Shown: positions 34,863 to 43,606 of the stretch, one piece after another
Layout of the letters: the number at the start of each line of letters is the position of its first letter
How positions within the stretch are numbered: position 1 is the first letter of the stretch
From: Rhizobium sp. CG5
Lineage (GTDB): Bacteria > Pseudomonadota > Alphaproteobacteria > Rhizobiales > Rhizobiaceae
Assembly: GCF_023701945.1 (NCBI RefSeq)
Contig: NZ_JABAEF010000005.1
Location: 268,255 to 332,254 of the forward strand
Reading direction: 5' to 3'
DNA: 64,000 nucleotides
The notes under the pieces: generated by a model
Told to the model about the DNA's origin: nothing
The model's input: only the letters and a program-made list of their open reading frames with translations
Databases searched by the model: none
Made by a program: the position numbers and the translations under genes

Positions 34863-36365
34863 ATGGACAAGCGAATCTCGACACTCTCCCCTTTGAATTT
34901 CCTCGGCCCCGAGCCCTATGAGCCGCGCGTCTTTACCGACGCGGCGCTGGCCGTCGATGCCATCACCGAACTCTACGAGCGCAATACCCGCTACCTGATC
35001 GAGGGTTTTCAAGCCTTGGCCGGCGGCGCCTCGCCGGCGGGGCGCTACCGGGCCTTCTACCCGCAGGTCAGCATCGAGACGGCCAGCTTCGGACATGCCG
35101 ACACGCGCCTGTCCTACGGCCATGTCACGGCGCCGGGCATGTACACCACGACCATTACCCGGCCGCATTTCTTCCGCCATTACCTGGTCGAGCAATTGGC
35201 GCTGCTGATCGACAACCACCAGGTGCCGGTCGTCGTGTCGGAATCCTCAACGCCCATTCCGCTGCATTTCGCCTTTGGCGAAGGCGCCCATGTGGAAGCC
35301 GAGTCGAATGGGCTGGCCGATATCCAGCTGCGCGACCTGTTCGACACGCCGGACCTGTCGACCACCGATGACGAGATCGCCAATGGCGAATACGAGCCAC
35401 GCCCCGGCGAGCCGCAGCCGCTGGCGCCGTTCACCGCGCAGCGCATCGACTATTCGCTGGCCCGCCTGTCGCATTATACCGCGACCAGTGCGGCGCATTT
35501 CCAGAATTTCGTGCTGTTCACCAATTACCAGTTCTATATCGACGAATTCTGCGCCTATGCCCGCAATCTGATGGCCGACGGCGGCGGCGGTTACACCGCC
35601 TTTGTCGAGCCCGGCAATATCATCACGCCGGCCGGCGCCGACGGTCCGGACTCCTCCCTGTCGCTCGGTCGCCTGCCGCAGATGCCGGCCTATCACCTGA
35701 AGAAGGATGGCCATGCCGGCATCACCATGGTCAATATCGGCGTCGGCCCGTCCAATGCCAAGACGATCACCGACCATATCGCCGTGCTGCGCCCGCATGC
35801 CTGGCTGATGCTCGGCCATTGCGCGGGCTTGCGCAACAGCCAGCGGCTCGGCGACTATGTGCTGGCGCATGCCTATGTGCGCGAAGACCATGTGCTCGAC
35901 GACGACCTGCCGGTCTGGGTGCCGATCCCGGCTTTGGCCGAAGTGCAGCTGGCGCTGGAAGACGCGGTCGAGGAAATCACCGGCTACGAGGGCTTCGAGC
36001 TGAAGCGCATCATGCGCACCGGCACGGTGGCCACCATCGACAACCGCAACTGGGAACTGCGCGACCAGCGCGGCCCGGTCAAGCGGCTTTCGCAGTCGCG
36101 CGCCATCGCGCTCGACATGGAATCGGCCACCATCGCTGCCAACGGTTTCCGCTTCCGCGTGCCCTATGGCACGCTGCTTTGCGTCTCCGACAAGCCGCTG
36201 CATGGCGAGCTGAAACTGCCCGGCATGGCCAGCGCCTTCTACAAGACCCAGGTCAGCCAGCACCTGCAGATCGGCATCCGCGCCCTGCAGAAACTCGCCG
36301 AAATGCCGCCCGAGAGGTTGCATTCGCGCAAGCTGCGCAGTTTTTACGAGACGGCGTTTCAGTAA
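34863..36365 (+). CDS. amn: AMP nucleosidase
   Basis: Hydrolyses AMP to adenine and ribose 5-phosphate, adjusting purine nucleotide pools. The 500-residue protein has the family N-terminal domain (RYRAFYPQVSIETASFGHADTRLSYGHV) at about 60-90. The catalytic phosphorylase-like domain follows: ITMVNIGVGPSNAKTITDHIAVLRPHAWLMLGHCAGLR, then AIALDMESATIAANGFRFRVPYGTLLCVSDKPLHGE, which contains the substrate-binding Glu of MESAT. Length is as expected. The promoter region is AT-rich (ATTATATAAAG) and the gene is monocistronic. Confidence 0.95.
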   Translation: MDKRISTLSPLNFLGPEPYEPRVFTDAALAVDAITELYERNTRYLIEGFQALAGGASPAGRYRAFYPQVSIETASFGHADTRLSYGHVTAPGMYTTTITRPHFFRHYLVEQLALLIDNHQVPVVVSESSTPIPLHFAFGEGAHVEAESNGLADIQLRDLFDTPDLSTTDDEIANGEYEPRPGEPQPLAPFTAQRIDYSLARLSHYTATSAAHFQNFVLFTNYQFYIDEFCAYARNLMADGGGGYTAFVEPGNIITPAGADGPDSSLSLGRLPQMPAYHLKKDGHAGITMVNIGVGPSNAKTITDHIAVLRPHAWLMLGHCAGLRNSQRLGDYVLAHAYVREDHVLDDDLPVWVPIPALAEVQLALEDAVEEITGYEGFELKRIMRTGTVATIDNRNWELRDQRGPVKRLSQSRAIALDMESATIAANGFRFRVPYGTLLCVSDKPLHGELKLPGMASAFYKTQVSQHLQIGIRALQKLAEMPPERLHSRKLRSFYETAFQ

Positions 36366-36552
36366 GGGGGGATGTTGCGGGGCTGGCGCTGGTTTTGTAG
36401 GGCCTAAGTAAAGACGATCTCGGTGCACGGGGCTGGCATCAGAATGATGCGCTCTGCATCACCCTTGCCGAAATCCGACGCATCCCGGGTGCGAAGTCGC
36501 TATATAGCAAGTAGGAAGCGCGACACCCCGGCCCGTCAGGCAGCCCCGACAC

Positions 36553-37098
36553 ATGCAGCACGAGAATTTTCATTACAACGGCACGCTGATCTACCTCAGC
36601 CACCTCGGTCAGACGAGCGCCGATTTCAACTGGACTAGCCCGATCGGGAACCAGACCTATAGGGTGTGGCTCCGGTACTCGAACCATTGTTACTCAAGGG
36701 AGCTCGCCCACGGCGAAGTTCAGGCCGAACACGCCTATGTGGTCGAGACCGCGCCCAAGCTCAGGGTCTACTGCCCGGATAGGTACGGCCAGACGGAAAG
36801 GCTTGTACGCATGATGGGAGCCCTATTCGAGAGGCCCACCTCGAAGGTCTCGCTCACCCATGATAAGAATTGGACCACCTTCGAACTCTACCTTCCTCCG
36901 GAGGGAGGCGCACAGCACAGGTACTGCGCCTTCTTCAGGGTCAAGAACTCGGCGGAGCAGCCGGAGGACCCCAGCCTGCACTTCCTAGACATGCATGTGG
37001 AGAGTGCCTATGTCCGGACGAACGTGGTCAAGACGGTACGCTCATGCCCCTTCGGCATGGTCGCGCATATGACCAAGCACCAGATACCCTACTTCTGA
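36553..37098 (+). CDS. Unrecognised protein with foreign codon use
   Basis: A 181-residue soluble protein I cannot assign. It starts MQHENFHYNGTLIYLSHLGQ and is rich in Tyr, His and Trp, with YRVWLRYSNHCYSREL near 37-50 and several Cys. There are no membrane segments and no signal peptide. Eight of its 12 arginines are encoded by AGG, which is rare in the neighbouring genes, and overall codon use looks unlike the rest. This suggests recent transfer, for example from a phage or plasmid. It is followed by its own perfect terminator. The start at 36553 has no strong ribosome binding site. Confidence 0.75.
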   Translation: MQHENFHYNGTLIYLSHLGQTSADFNWTSPIGNQTYRVWLRYSNHCYSRELAHGEVQAEHAYVVETAPKLRVYCPDRYGQTERLVRMMGALFERPTSKVSLTHDKNWTTFELYLPPEGGAQHRYCAFFRVKNSAEQPEDPSLHFLDMHVESAYVRTNVVKTVRSCPFGMVAHMTKHQIPYF

Positions 37099-37105
37099 AA
37101 TGAGG

Positions 37106-37129
37106 TGGGGGACCGTCGCCGGTCCCCCA
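37106..37129 (+). terminator. Terminator after the unrecognised gene
   Basis: A stem TGGGGGACC/GGTCCCCCA with loop GTCGCC, 8 bases after the stop, followed by TATATATCC rather than a T run. Confidence 0.75.
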
Positions 37130-37395
37130 TATATATCCTCGACAATGTCAAACCCGAAGGCCCACAGCCATAAGCAAGTGACCAGAGTGACCTGGCGACC
37201 TCGGCACTATCGGTCCGTAAGGACCTCAGTCGATCTGCACCGATGATCAGAACATAGGGCAAGGAGGGCTGCAGGTCAAGGCAACGTACCGTCTCTTGGT
37301 CAACAGACCCGTGCGATGCCTCGGTACACCGTCTCTTCCCTGCCCCACATCAATTGCTCCCCGCACGGCGTGTAATCACCTCACCAAAGCCCCCC
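37130..37395. other. Non-coding region
   Basis: About 265 bases with no gene seen. It contains two near-identical words, GTACCGTCTCTT and GTACACCGTCTCTT (about 37287 and 37324). It may mark the edge of the transferred segment that carries the preceding gene. Confidence 0.4.
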
Positions 37396-37869
37396 TCAGG
37401 CCTCCACAATCACCGCCTCGCAGCGCACCGGGAAATTCACCGAATTGGCGATGAAGCATTTCTCATGGGCCTCGGCGTGCAGTTCGGCGGCGATCTGGGG
37501 GTAGGTGCCGGTTTTGATTGTAACCTTGGGCTTCAAGAGAACGTCGGTGAAGCGGCCGATACCGTCGGCATCCATGATCATCGTGCCTTCGGCATGATCC
37601 TCATAGGCCGTGACGACGACGCCCGAGACGGCGCAGAGGTGCAGATACCAGAGCTTGTGACAGGCCGAGAGCGAAGCCAGGAACAGGTCTTCGGGGTTCC
37701 AGCGGCTGGCATCGCCGCGAAAGGCCGGATCGGACGAGCCTGCAATATCCGGCTTGCCGGCGGCGGAAATCACATGGTCGCGGCCATAGGCGCGGTAGCC
37801 TGATGTGCCGCTGCCCTGATTGCCGGCCCATGTCACCGTTACCCGATATTCGTGTCTGTGCTCGGTCAT
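37396..37869 (-). CDS. OsmC-family peroxiredoxin
   Basis: A 157-residue OsmC/Ohr-type thiol peroxidase expected to reduce organic hydroperoxides. The two redox cysteines are Cys70 in SLSACHKLWYL and Cys138 in HEKCFIANSVNFPV. Other features are YRVTVTWAGNQGSGTSGYRAYGRDHVI and NPEDLFLASL. The ATG at 37869 is used because it gives the family length. It is divergent from the PadR gene; a perfect 18-base palindrome lies between them and may control both. Confidence 0.9.
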   Translation of the reverse strand: MTEHRHEYRVTVTWAGNQGSGTSGYRAYGRDHVISAAGKPDIAGSSDPAFRGDASRWNPEDLFLASLSACHKLWYLHLCAVSGVVVTAYEDHAEGTMIMDADGIGRFTDVLLKPKVTIKTGTYPQIAAELHAEAHEKCFIANSVNFPVRCEAVIVEA

Positions 37870-37980
37870 GCCTTTTGATCTCCTTGCCGCGAGTCTTCTT
37901 TGATCGACCATAGGACGAAGCAAGGCTGGCGTCGCCATGGTCGAGTCAAAAAAATTCGCCGCCCCTCTTGCATCGACAGC

Positions 37981-37998
37981 TCTAAGATATATCTTAGA
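37981..37998. promoter_or_regulatory. Perfect 18-base palindrome, probable PadR operator
   Basis: TCTAAGATATATCTTAGA reads identically on both strands. It is 30 bases before the PadR start codon and 111 bases before the divergent OsmC start. PadR regulators bind short AT-rich dyads near their own genes, so autoregulation is likely. Confidence 0.65.
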
Positions 37999-38027
37999 TA
38001 CAGTTCAACCGACGAAAGAGACAACAG

Positions 38028-38627
38028 ATGAGACATATGCATTCCGAAGGTTGCGGCCACCATGAAGGCCGCGGGTTCTGGCAGGCGATGAAGGAACGCG
38101 GCTTTGGTGGCGGTCCGCGTGGCCGATTTGACGGGGGGCGCGGCCCTGGCGGGCATGGCGGCGAACGCCGGCGCATGTTCGAGACCGGCGAGCTGCGCCT
38201 CGTGCTCTTGAAGCTGATCGAGGAACAGCCGCGCCATGGCTACGACCTGATCCGCGAGATCGAGAGCCGGTCCGGCGGCGCCTATGCGCCGAGCCCCGGC
38301 GTGGTCTACCCGACCATGACGCTTCTGATCGACATGGGGCTGGCCGAGGAGCAGATCAGCGAGGGTCCGCGCAAGCTGCTGGCGATCAGCGAGGCCGGGC
38401 GCCAGCATCTCCTTGAGCGGGCCGACGAGGTTGCCATTGCCATGGCGCGGCTGACGGCTCTCGCCAAGGTCAGCGAACAGACGGATGCCGCCCCGGTGCG
38501 CCGGGCCATGCACAATCTGAAATCCGCCCTGCAGGAGCGGCTGTCGCAAGACAATGTGACGCGCGACATCCAGCTCGATGTGGCACGGATCCTGGATGAG
38601 GCCGCCAGCAAGATCGAAAGGCTCTGA
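38028..38627 (+). CDS. PadR-family transcriptional regulator
   Basis: A 199-residue PadR regulator. It has an unusual N-terminal extension rich in His, Gly and Arg (about residues 1-50; GGPRGRFDGGRGPGGHGGERR). The winged helix-turn-helix follows (ELRLVLLKLIEEQPRHGYDLIREIESRSGGAYAPSPGVVYPTMTLLIDMGL). A C-terminal helical dimerisation part is rich in Ala, Arg and Leu. The His-rich head could bind metal. It is followed 1 base later by the DUF2218 gene. Confidence 0.92.
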   Translation: MRHMHSEGCGHHEGRGFWQAMKERGFGGGPRGRFDGGRGPGGHGGERRRMFETGELRLVLLKLIEEQPRHGYDLIREIESRSGGAYAPSPGVVYPTMTLLIDMGLAEEQISEGPRKLLAISEAGRQHLLERADEVAIAMARLTALAKVSEQTDAAPVRRAMHNLKSALQERLSQDNVTRDIQLDVARILDEAASKIERL

Positions 38628-38628
38628 C

Positions 38629-38916
38629 ATGACCAAGACAACAGCCACCATCGCCACTGAACACGGCTGGAAATATGTGCAGCAGCTCTGCAAGCACTGG
38701 AGCCACAAGCTTCAGGTGGAGCTCGGCGACAACCGCTCCACCGTGCGCTTCGCGGAAGCCGTCGCCGAGATGTCGGCCGATGACGCGGCCCTGACCGTGG
38801 TCATCGAGGCTGCGTCACCGGAGGTTCTGGAGCGCATGCAGGGCGTGGTGTCGAGCCATCTCGACCGCTTCGCTTTCCGCGAGGCGCCGCTGCCGTTTGC
38901 GTGGACAGCGGCGTGA
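38629..38916 (+). CDS. DUF2218 protein
   Basis: A 95-residue DUF2218 protein starting MTKTTATIATEHGWKYVQQL, with the conserved LCKHWSHKLQVELGDNRSTVRF and VVSSHLDRFAFRE. In many bacteria this family sits beside PadR regulators and siderophore or metal uptake genes. Its role is unknown; a link to iron or metal handling is only inference from such neighbourhoods. It starts 1 base after the PadR stop, so the two genes form an operon. Confidence 0.88.
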   Translation: MTKTTATIATEHGWKYVQQLCKHWSHKLQVELGDNRSTVRFAEAVAEMSADDAALTVVIEAASPEVLERMQGVVSSHLDRFAFREAPLPFAWTAA

Positions 38917-39025
38917 CACATGAGCTGCCCGCTTCGCCTATCGTGAAGCGGGCAGTTCCAGACCGATCTTGCCAAGCAAGGACATAAGCGGTCTAAACTT
39001 GTCGGACAACAGGAGGACGTCTGCC

Positions 39026-39802
39026 ATGACCGACACGCTCATCATCCCCGATCTTTCCGGCAAGGCCGTGCTCATCACCGGCGCCTCAAGCGGCATCGGC
39101 GCGGCATTGGCGCGGGCGTTTGCGGCCCAGGGCGCGCTGGTCGGGCTGCATTACAATTCGAAAGCCGAAGAGGCCGAGGCGATCGCCCAGGAAATCACCG
39201 CTTCGGGGGGCAAGGTCATGACGCTCAAGGCGGATGCCACCGACTCCAGGGCGATGGCGACTGCTGTCGACCGGCTGGCCCAGGCCTTCGGCCGGCTCGA
39301 TGGGTTGATCAACAATGCCGGCAGCATGATCGCCCGCGTGCTTTATGAAGACATGACGGATGCCCATTACGACAAGGTGATGGACGTCAATGCCCGCTCG
39401 GTGCTGTCGGCGAGCCATGCCGCCCTGCCGTATTTGAAAAAGCAGGGTGGCTTCATCATCAACACCACCTCGGTGGCGGCCCGCACCGGTGGCACCGCCG
39501 GCTCCGGCGTCTATGGCTCGTCCAAGGCTTTTGTCGGCGCGGTGACCAAGGGCATGGCGCTGGAATTCGGCAAATATGATGTCCGCGTCAACGCCGTGGC
39601 GCCCGGCTTCATCGCGACGCCGTTCCAGGACCAGTATGCCCTGCCCGGCCAGATGGAGCAGGTCGCCGCGGCCGTGCCGTTGAAGCGGGCCGGCACGTCG
39701 GAGGATTGCGTCGGCGCCTATCTCTTCCTCGCCTCCCGCCAGCTGGCCGGCTACATCACCGGCCAGACGATCGACGTGAACGGCGGCCAGTTCATGCCGT
39801 GA
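39026..39802 (+). CDS. SDR-family oxidoreductase
   Basis: A 258-residue classical short-chain dehydrogenase/reductase. The cofactor motif is VLITGASSGIGAALARAFA, NNAGS follows, and the catalytic Ser is in NTTSVAARTGG with YGSSK as the YxxxK. The C-terminal RLAGYITGQTIDVNGGQFMP-type ending is typical of FabG-like enzymes. ATG 39026 is preceded by AACAGGAGGACGT. Substrate unknown. It stands alone between the PadR operon and the chemoreceptor gene. Confidence 0.9.
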   Translation: MTDTLIIPDLSGKAVLITGASSGIGAALARAFAAQGALVGLHYNSKAEEAEAIAQEITASGGKVMTLKADATDSRAMATAVDRLAQAFGRLDGLINNAGSMIARVLYEDMTDAHYDKVMDVNARSVLSASHAALPYLKKQGGFIINTTSVAARTGGTAGSGVYGSSKAFVGAVTKGMALEFGKYDVRVNAVAPGFIATPFQDQYALPGQMEQVAAAVPLKRAGTSEDCVGAYLFLASRQLAGYITGQTIDVNGGQFMP

Positions 39803-39818
39803 GGCCTCGGCAGGACCA

Positions 39819-39851
39819 ACGCTCCGGGCCGGCATGTTCAGCCTGGAGCGT
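39819..39851 (+). terminator. Hairpin after the SDR gene
   Basis: An 11-base stem with one mismatch (ACGCTCCGGGC/GCCTGGAGCGT) 17 bases after the stop; there is no T run, so terminator function is uncertain. Confidence 0.4.
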
Positions 39852-40012
39852 GGTGAGCCTAACTCGACCAATCTCGCCGATCTTTCGCGTTTGGAGCAAC
39901 AAGAACGGCGTATCCTTCATACTCCAACTCTCGACTGCAATCTTCATGTGAATTTTATAATTTAATAATACATGTATTTTATCGTGGGCGTTGGGATAAA
40001 AGAGGGCCCACC

Positions 40013-41710
40013 ATGTCGATCAAGAGTTTTTTCAATGCCGGACGTCTCGATGAAGACATGGAGGCGCTGTCCCGGTCGCAGGCGATGATCTGGTTCACGC
40101 CGGACGGCACCGTCCTGCGGGCCAACGAGAATTTCTGCAAGACCCTGCATTATTCGCCGCAGGAGATCACCGGCAAACATCACCGGATGTTCTGCGAGGA
40201 GGCAATCCGCAACGCGCCGGATTACGCCCGGTTCTGGGCCGATCTGGCCAGCGGCAAATTCCAGCAGGGTCAGTTCCGCCGCCAGACGAAGGAAGGCGAC
40301 GATATCTGGATCGAAGCGAGCTACAACCCTGTGATCCATGGCGGCAAGGTGGTGCCCATCCTCAAGATCGCCACCGACATCAACACATCCAAGATCGAGG
40401 CGCTGGACGACGGCAACCGGATCCGGGCCATCGACCAATCGCAGGCGATCATCGAGTTCGAGCCGGATGGCTCGATCTTCAAGGCCAACCAGAATTTCCT
40501 GACGGCGATGGGCTATAGCGCAGCGGAGATTGCCGGCCAGCATCACCGGATGTTCTGCGACCCCGCCTATGTCACGTCGCCCGACTATGCCCGGCTCTGG
40601 GATCGGCTGCGTGCCGGCGAATTCGTCGCCGACAATTTCGTCCGTATCGGCAAGGGCGGCCGCAGGGTCTGGATCCAGGCGGCCTATACGCCGGTCCTCA
40701 ACTCACGCGGAACCGTCTACAAGATCATCAAGGTGGCAACCGATATCACCGCCCGCATGAATGCGGTCGAGAAGATCGGCAAGGCAATCGGCGGCCTGGC
40801 AGAGGGCGACCTGACCATCGAGATCGGCGCAGGCATCGATCCAGCCCTCGAACAGGTCCGGCTTGACTTCAATCAGGCAGCACGGGCGCTTGAAGAGACC
40901 GTGACGGCGATCAAGCATTCCGCCGAAACGCTGGCCAACAATGCGCAGCTGATCAATTCCGTCTCGAACGATATTGCCAAGAATGCCGAGCAGCAGGCGG
41001 CTTCCGTCGAAGAGACCGCCGCCGCCCTGGAGGAGATCACCACGACAGTCAAGGATTCGAGCCAGCGGGCCGCCGAAGCCACCAAGCTGGTGGCAGCAAC
41101 CCGCGCCGGAGCCGAAGCCTCCGGCGACATCGTCATGAAGGCGACCGCCGCCATGGACCAGATCAAGGCTTCGTCGAAGGAGATCGAGAATATCATCGGC
41201 GTGATCGACGAGATCGCCTTCCAGACGAACCTGCTGGCGCTCAATGCCGGCGTCGAGGCCGCACGGGCGGGGGAAGCCGGCAAGGGCTTTGCCGTCGTCG
41301 CCCAGGAAGTGCGCGAACTGGCGCAGCGCTCGGCCAGTGCGGCCAAGGACATCAAGACCCTGATCGCGACCTCGGCCGGCTCCGTCTCGCGCGGTGTTGC
41401 GCTGGTCAACGAGACCGGCGACGCGCTGCGGGAAATTGTCGACCAGGTGAAAAAGGTCGACGACAATGTCGGTGCGATCTCGGTGGCGGCACGCGAGCAG
41501 TCGCTCGGCATCGGCGAGATCAATGCCTCCATCAACGCGCTCGATCAGGCAACGCAGCGAAACGCCTCCACCGTCGAGGAGGCCAATGCTGCATCCCAGA
41601 CGCTGGCCTCGGAAGCCGCTTCGCTTGAGGAGCTGATCGCCAAGTTCAAGGTGTCCGGCCAGAGCTCAAGAGGCCAGCAAAGCCGCAGGCCATACTCGAC
41701 GGCCGCCTAG
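40013..41710 (+). CDS. Soluble PAS-PAS methyl-accepting chemotaxis protein
   Basis: A 565-residue chemoreceptor with no membrane segment. Two tandem PAS sensor domains come first: about 20-130 with [17 protein letters not shown], and about 140-250 with [16 protein letters not shown]. The two repeats share the GxHHRMFC motif. A HAMP-like linker (about 255-300; [13 protein letters not shown]) follows, then a long signalling hairpin. Its tip ([31 protein letters not shown]) lies near residue 400. PAS domains often bind haem or FAD, suggesting redox or oxygen sensing. It should signal through a CheA encoded elsewhere. Confidence 0.93.
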   Translation: MSIKSFFNAGRLDEDMEALSRSQAMIWFTPDGTVLRANENFCKTLHYSPQEITGKHHRMFCEEAIRNAPDYARFWADLASGKFQQGQFRRQTKEGDDIWIEASYNPVIHGGKVVPILKIATDINTSKIEALDDGNRIRAIDQSQAIIEFEPDGSIFKANQNFLTAMGYSAAEIAGQHHRMFCDPAYVTSPDYARLWDRLRAGEFVADNFVRIGKGGRRVWIQAAYTPVLNSRGTVYKIIKVATDITARMNAVEKIGKAIGGLAEGDLTIEIGAGIDPALEQVRLDFNQAARALEETVTAIKHSAETLANNAQLINSVSNDIAKNAEQQAASVEETAAALEEITTTVKDSSQRAAEATKLVAATRAGAEASGDIVMKATAAMDQIKASSKEIENIIGVIDEIAFQTNLLALNAGVEAARAGEAGKGFAVVAQEVRELAQRSASAAKDIKTLIATSAGSVSRGVALVNETGDALREIVDQVKKVDDNVGAISVAAREQSLGIGEINASINALDQATQRNASTVEEANAASQTLASEAASLEELIAKFKVSGQSSRGQQSRRPYSTAA

Positions 41711-41729
41711 ACAAGAGATCGGGAGCCTG

Positions 41730-42674
41730 TCAGACGGAAGCGGCGGCAGTCTGTTCGCTGCAGCCTGCGCTAAGGGACGCCTGTTGTTCCTTCTCAGCAC
41801 CGAATTCAGCCATGGCAAAGGCGATGATGCTGCGCAGACGGGGCGTCATGCGCCGGTCGCGGTGGTAAATCAGCGACATCGGCCGTTCGCGCAATTGCCA
41901 GTCGGGAAAAAGCTGGACAAGGCGGCCGGCCTGCACGTCGGCCGCCAGCAGAATGGCCGGCTGCAGGATCACGCCGAGGCCGGCAAGCGCGGCGGTGCGC
42001 ACCGCCTGGCCAGTGTTGACGGTGATCGGTATTTTCGGCGTGACCTCCACCACCTCCTCCTGTCTCGATAGCCGCCACGGCGCGCGCGCCGCCGGCGCAA
42101 AGCCGACGGCGTCGTGGCCGGAAAGGTCGCGCGGATGGGAAGGAGTCCCGCTTGCGGCCAGATAGTCCGGCGTCGCGCAGATCATCATGCGGTAGGGCGC
42201 CAGCCCGCGGGCGATCAGCCGGCTGTCCGCAAGATCGCCGATGCGAAAGGCGATATCGAAGCCCTCCTCGACGATATCGACGTTGCGATCGGTCAAGGTG
42301 ATGTCCAGCGTCACCTCCGGGGCCAGCGCCCGATAGCGGCGCATCGCCGGCATCAGCACCTCCGCCCCGAAGGTGGTCGGCGCCGTCACCCTCAGCTTGC
42401 CACGCGGCTTGGTCTGCGCTGCTTCGGCATCAAGGTCGGCGACGGCGACGCGATCGAGAATCTCCCGGCATTGCTCGACATAGCTCATTCCGAAATCGGT
42501 CAGACTCTGCCGGCGCGTCGTCCGGTTGAGGAGGCGGGTGCCGAGCCGCTCTTCCAGCGCCGCGACATGCTGCCCGACCATCGCCGGCGACAGGCCCAGC
42601 CGTGCGGCCGCGGCACTCATCGAGCCTTCCCGCACCGTCGTGACGAAAACCTCCATGGCGTGAAACAGGTTCAT
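41730..42674 (-). CDS. LysR-type transcriptional regulator
   Basis: A 314-residue LysR regulator: helix-turn-helix MEVFVTTVREGSMSAAAARLGLSPAMVGQHVAALEERLGTRLL at about 7-50, then the substrate-binding domain. It is divergent from the SDR gene at 42775 with a 100-base AT-rich intergenic region. That region contains GGATGA/TCATCC at 42692-42723, a possible binding site. It probably regulates that SDR gene. Confidence 0.9.
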   Translation of the reverse strand: MNLFHAMEVFVTTVREGSMSAAAARLGLSPAMVGQHVAALEERLGTRLLNRTTRRQSLTDFGMSYVEQCREILDRVAVADLDAEAAQTKPRGKLRVTAPTTFGAEVLMPAMRRYRALAPEVTLDITLTDRNVDIVEEGFDIAFRIGDLADSRLIARGLAPYRMMICATPDYLAASGTPSHPRDLSGHDAVGFAPAARAPWRLSRQEEVVEVTPKIPITVNTGQAVRTAALAGLGVILQPAILLAADVQAGRLVQLFPDWQLRERPMSLIYHRDRRMTPRLRSIIAFAMAEFGAEKEQQASLSAGCSEQTAAASV

Positions 42675-42774
42675 TTGATGGTTTTACTTTCGGATGAATC
42701 GATATTTTCGCCAATTATCATCCATTTGAAATTGAATTACCACTGCCCTTGCGAATTCGCTCAAGGACAGACAG

Positions 42775-43536
42775 ATGGCACAGACACGATTTCACGACAG
42801 AACCGTCCTCATCAGCGGCGCCGGAACGGGCATGGGCCGCGCCGCCGCCCTTCGGCTCGCCACGGAAGGCGCGCGGCTCGTGCTGCTCGGACGGCGCCGC
42901 GAGCCGATCCATCAACTGTGCGCGGAGATCGAAGCGGCCGGCGGCGTGGCGATGGCGATCCCTTGCGACATTGCCGACAGCGATGCGGTTGGCGCCGCCG
43001 TCGCCGAGGCGATCGCCCGCTTCAAGCGACTGGACGGATTGTTCGCCAATGCCGGCGTGCTCGGCGATTTCAAGCCGCTGTCCGCCGTCGAGGCGGAGGA
43101 ATTCGACCTGTTGATCGACACCAACCTGCGCGGCACCTTCTTCACCATCAAGCACTGCCTGCCGTTCCTGGACGGCGGCAGCATCCTGATAAACGCATCG
43201 TGGACCGCGGCCGGAGTGATGCCCGGCGCCGGTGCCTATGCGGCAACGAAAGGCGCGCTGCTGGCGATGATGCGCACGCTGGCGGTGGAACAGGGGCCGC
43301 GCAACATCCGGGTGAATGCCATCAATCCCGGCATCATCCTGACGCCCATGGCCGACGACGTCATCGACCCCGCCTTTGCCGCACGGCTTGCAGCCCACAC
43401 GCCGCTGGGCCGCAATGGCACGCCGGACGATGTCGCCGGGACGGTCGCCTGGTTGCTTTCGAAGGATTCCGGTTTCGTGACCGGTCAGGACATCACCGTC
43501 GATGGCGGCTATACGATCGGCGGCATCCGGCCCTAG
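42775..43536 (+). CDS. SDR-family oxidoreductase
   Basis: A 253-residue classical SDR. The cofactor motif is VLISGAGTGMGRAAALRLA (Gly-x3-Gly-x-Gly form), followed by ANAGVLGDF. The catalytic Ser is in INASWTAAG and the YxxxK is YAATK. It ends DITVDGGYTIGGIRP. Substrate unknown. It is transcribed away from its likely regulator LysR and ends 70 bases before the convergent aminotransferase. Confidence 0.92.
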   Translation: MAQTRFHDRTVLISGAGTGMGRAAALRLATEGARLVLLGRRREPIHQLCAEIEAAGGVAMAIPCDIADSDAVGAAVAEAIARFKRLDGLFANAGVLGDFKPLSAVEAEEFDLLIDTNLRGTFFTIKHCLPFLDGGSILINASWTAAGVMPGAGAYAATKGALLAMMRTLAVEQGPRNIRVNAINPGIILTPMADDVIDPAFAARLAAHTPLGRNGTPDDVAGTVAWLLSKDSGFVTGQDITVDGGYTIGGIRP

Positions 43537-43549
43537 AGCGTCGAGCGGA

Positions 43550-43585
43550 CCAGGTCATGGCGACGTGCGAGGCGCCATGACCTGG
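43550..43585. terminator. Hairpin between convergent genes
   Basis: A perfect 13-base stem CCAGGTCATGGCG/CGCCATGACCTGG with a 10-base loop between the SDR and aminotransferase stops. No T run on either side, but its position fits a bidirectional terminator. Confidence 0.6.
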
Positions 43586-43606
43586 CATCGCCGCGTGGCA
43601 CCATCA

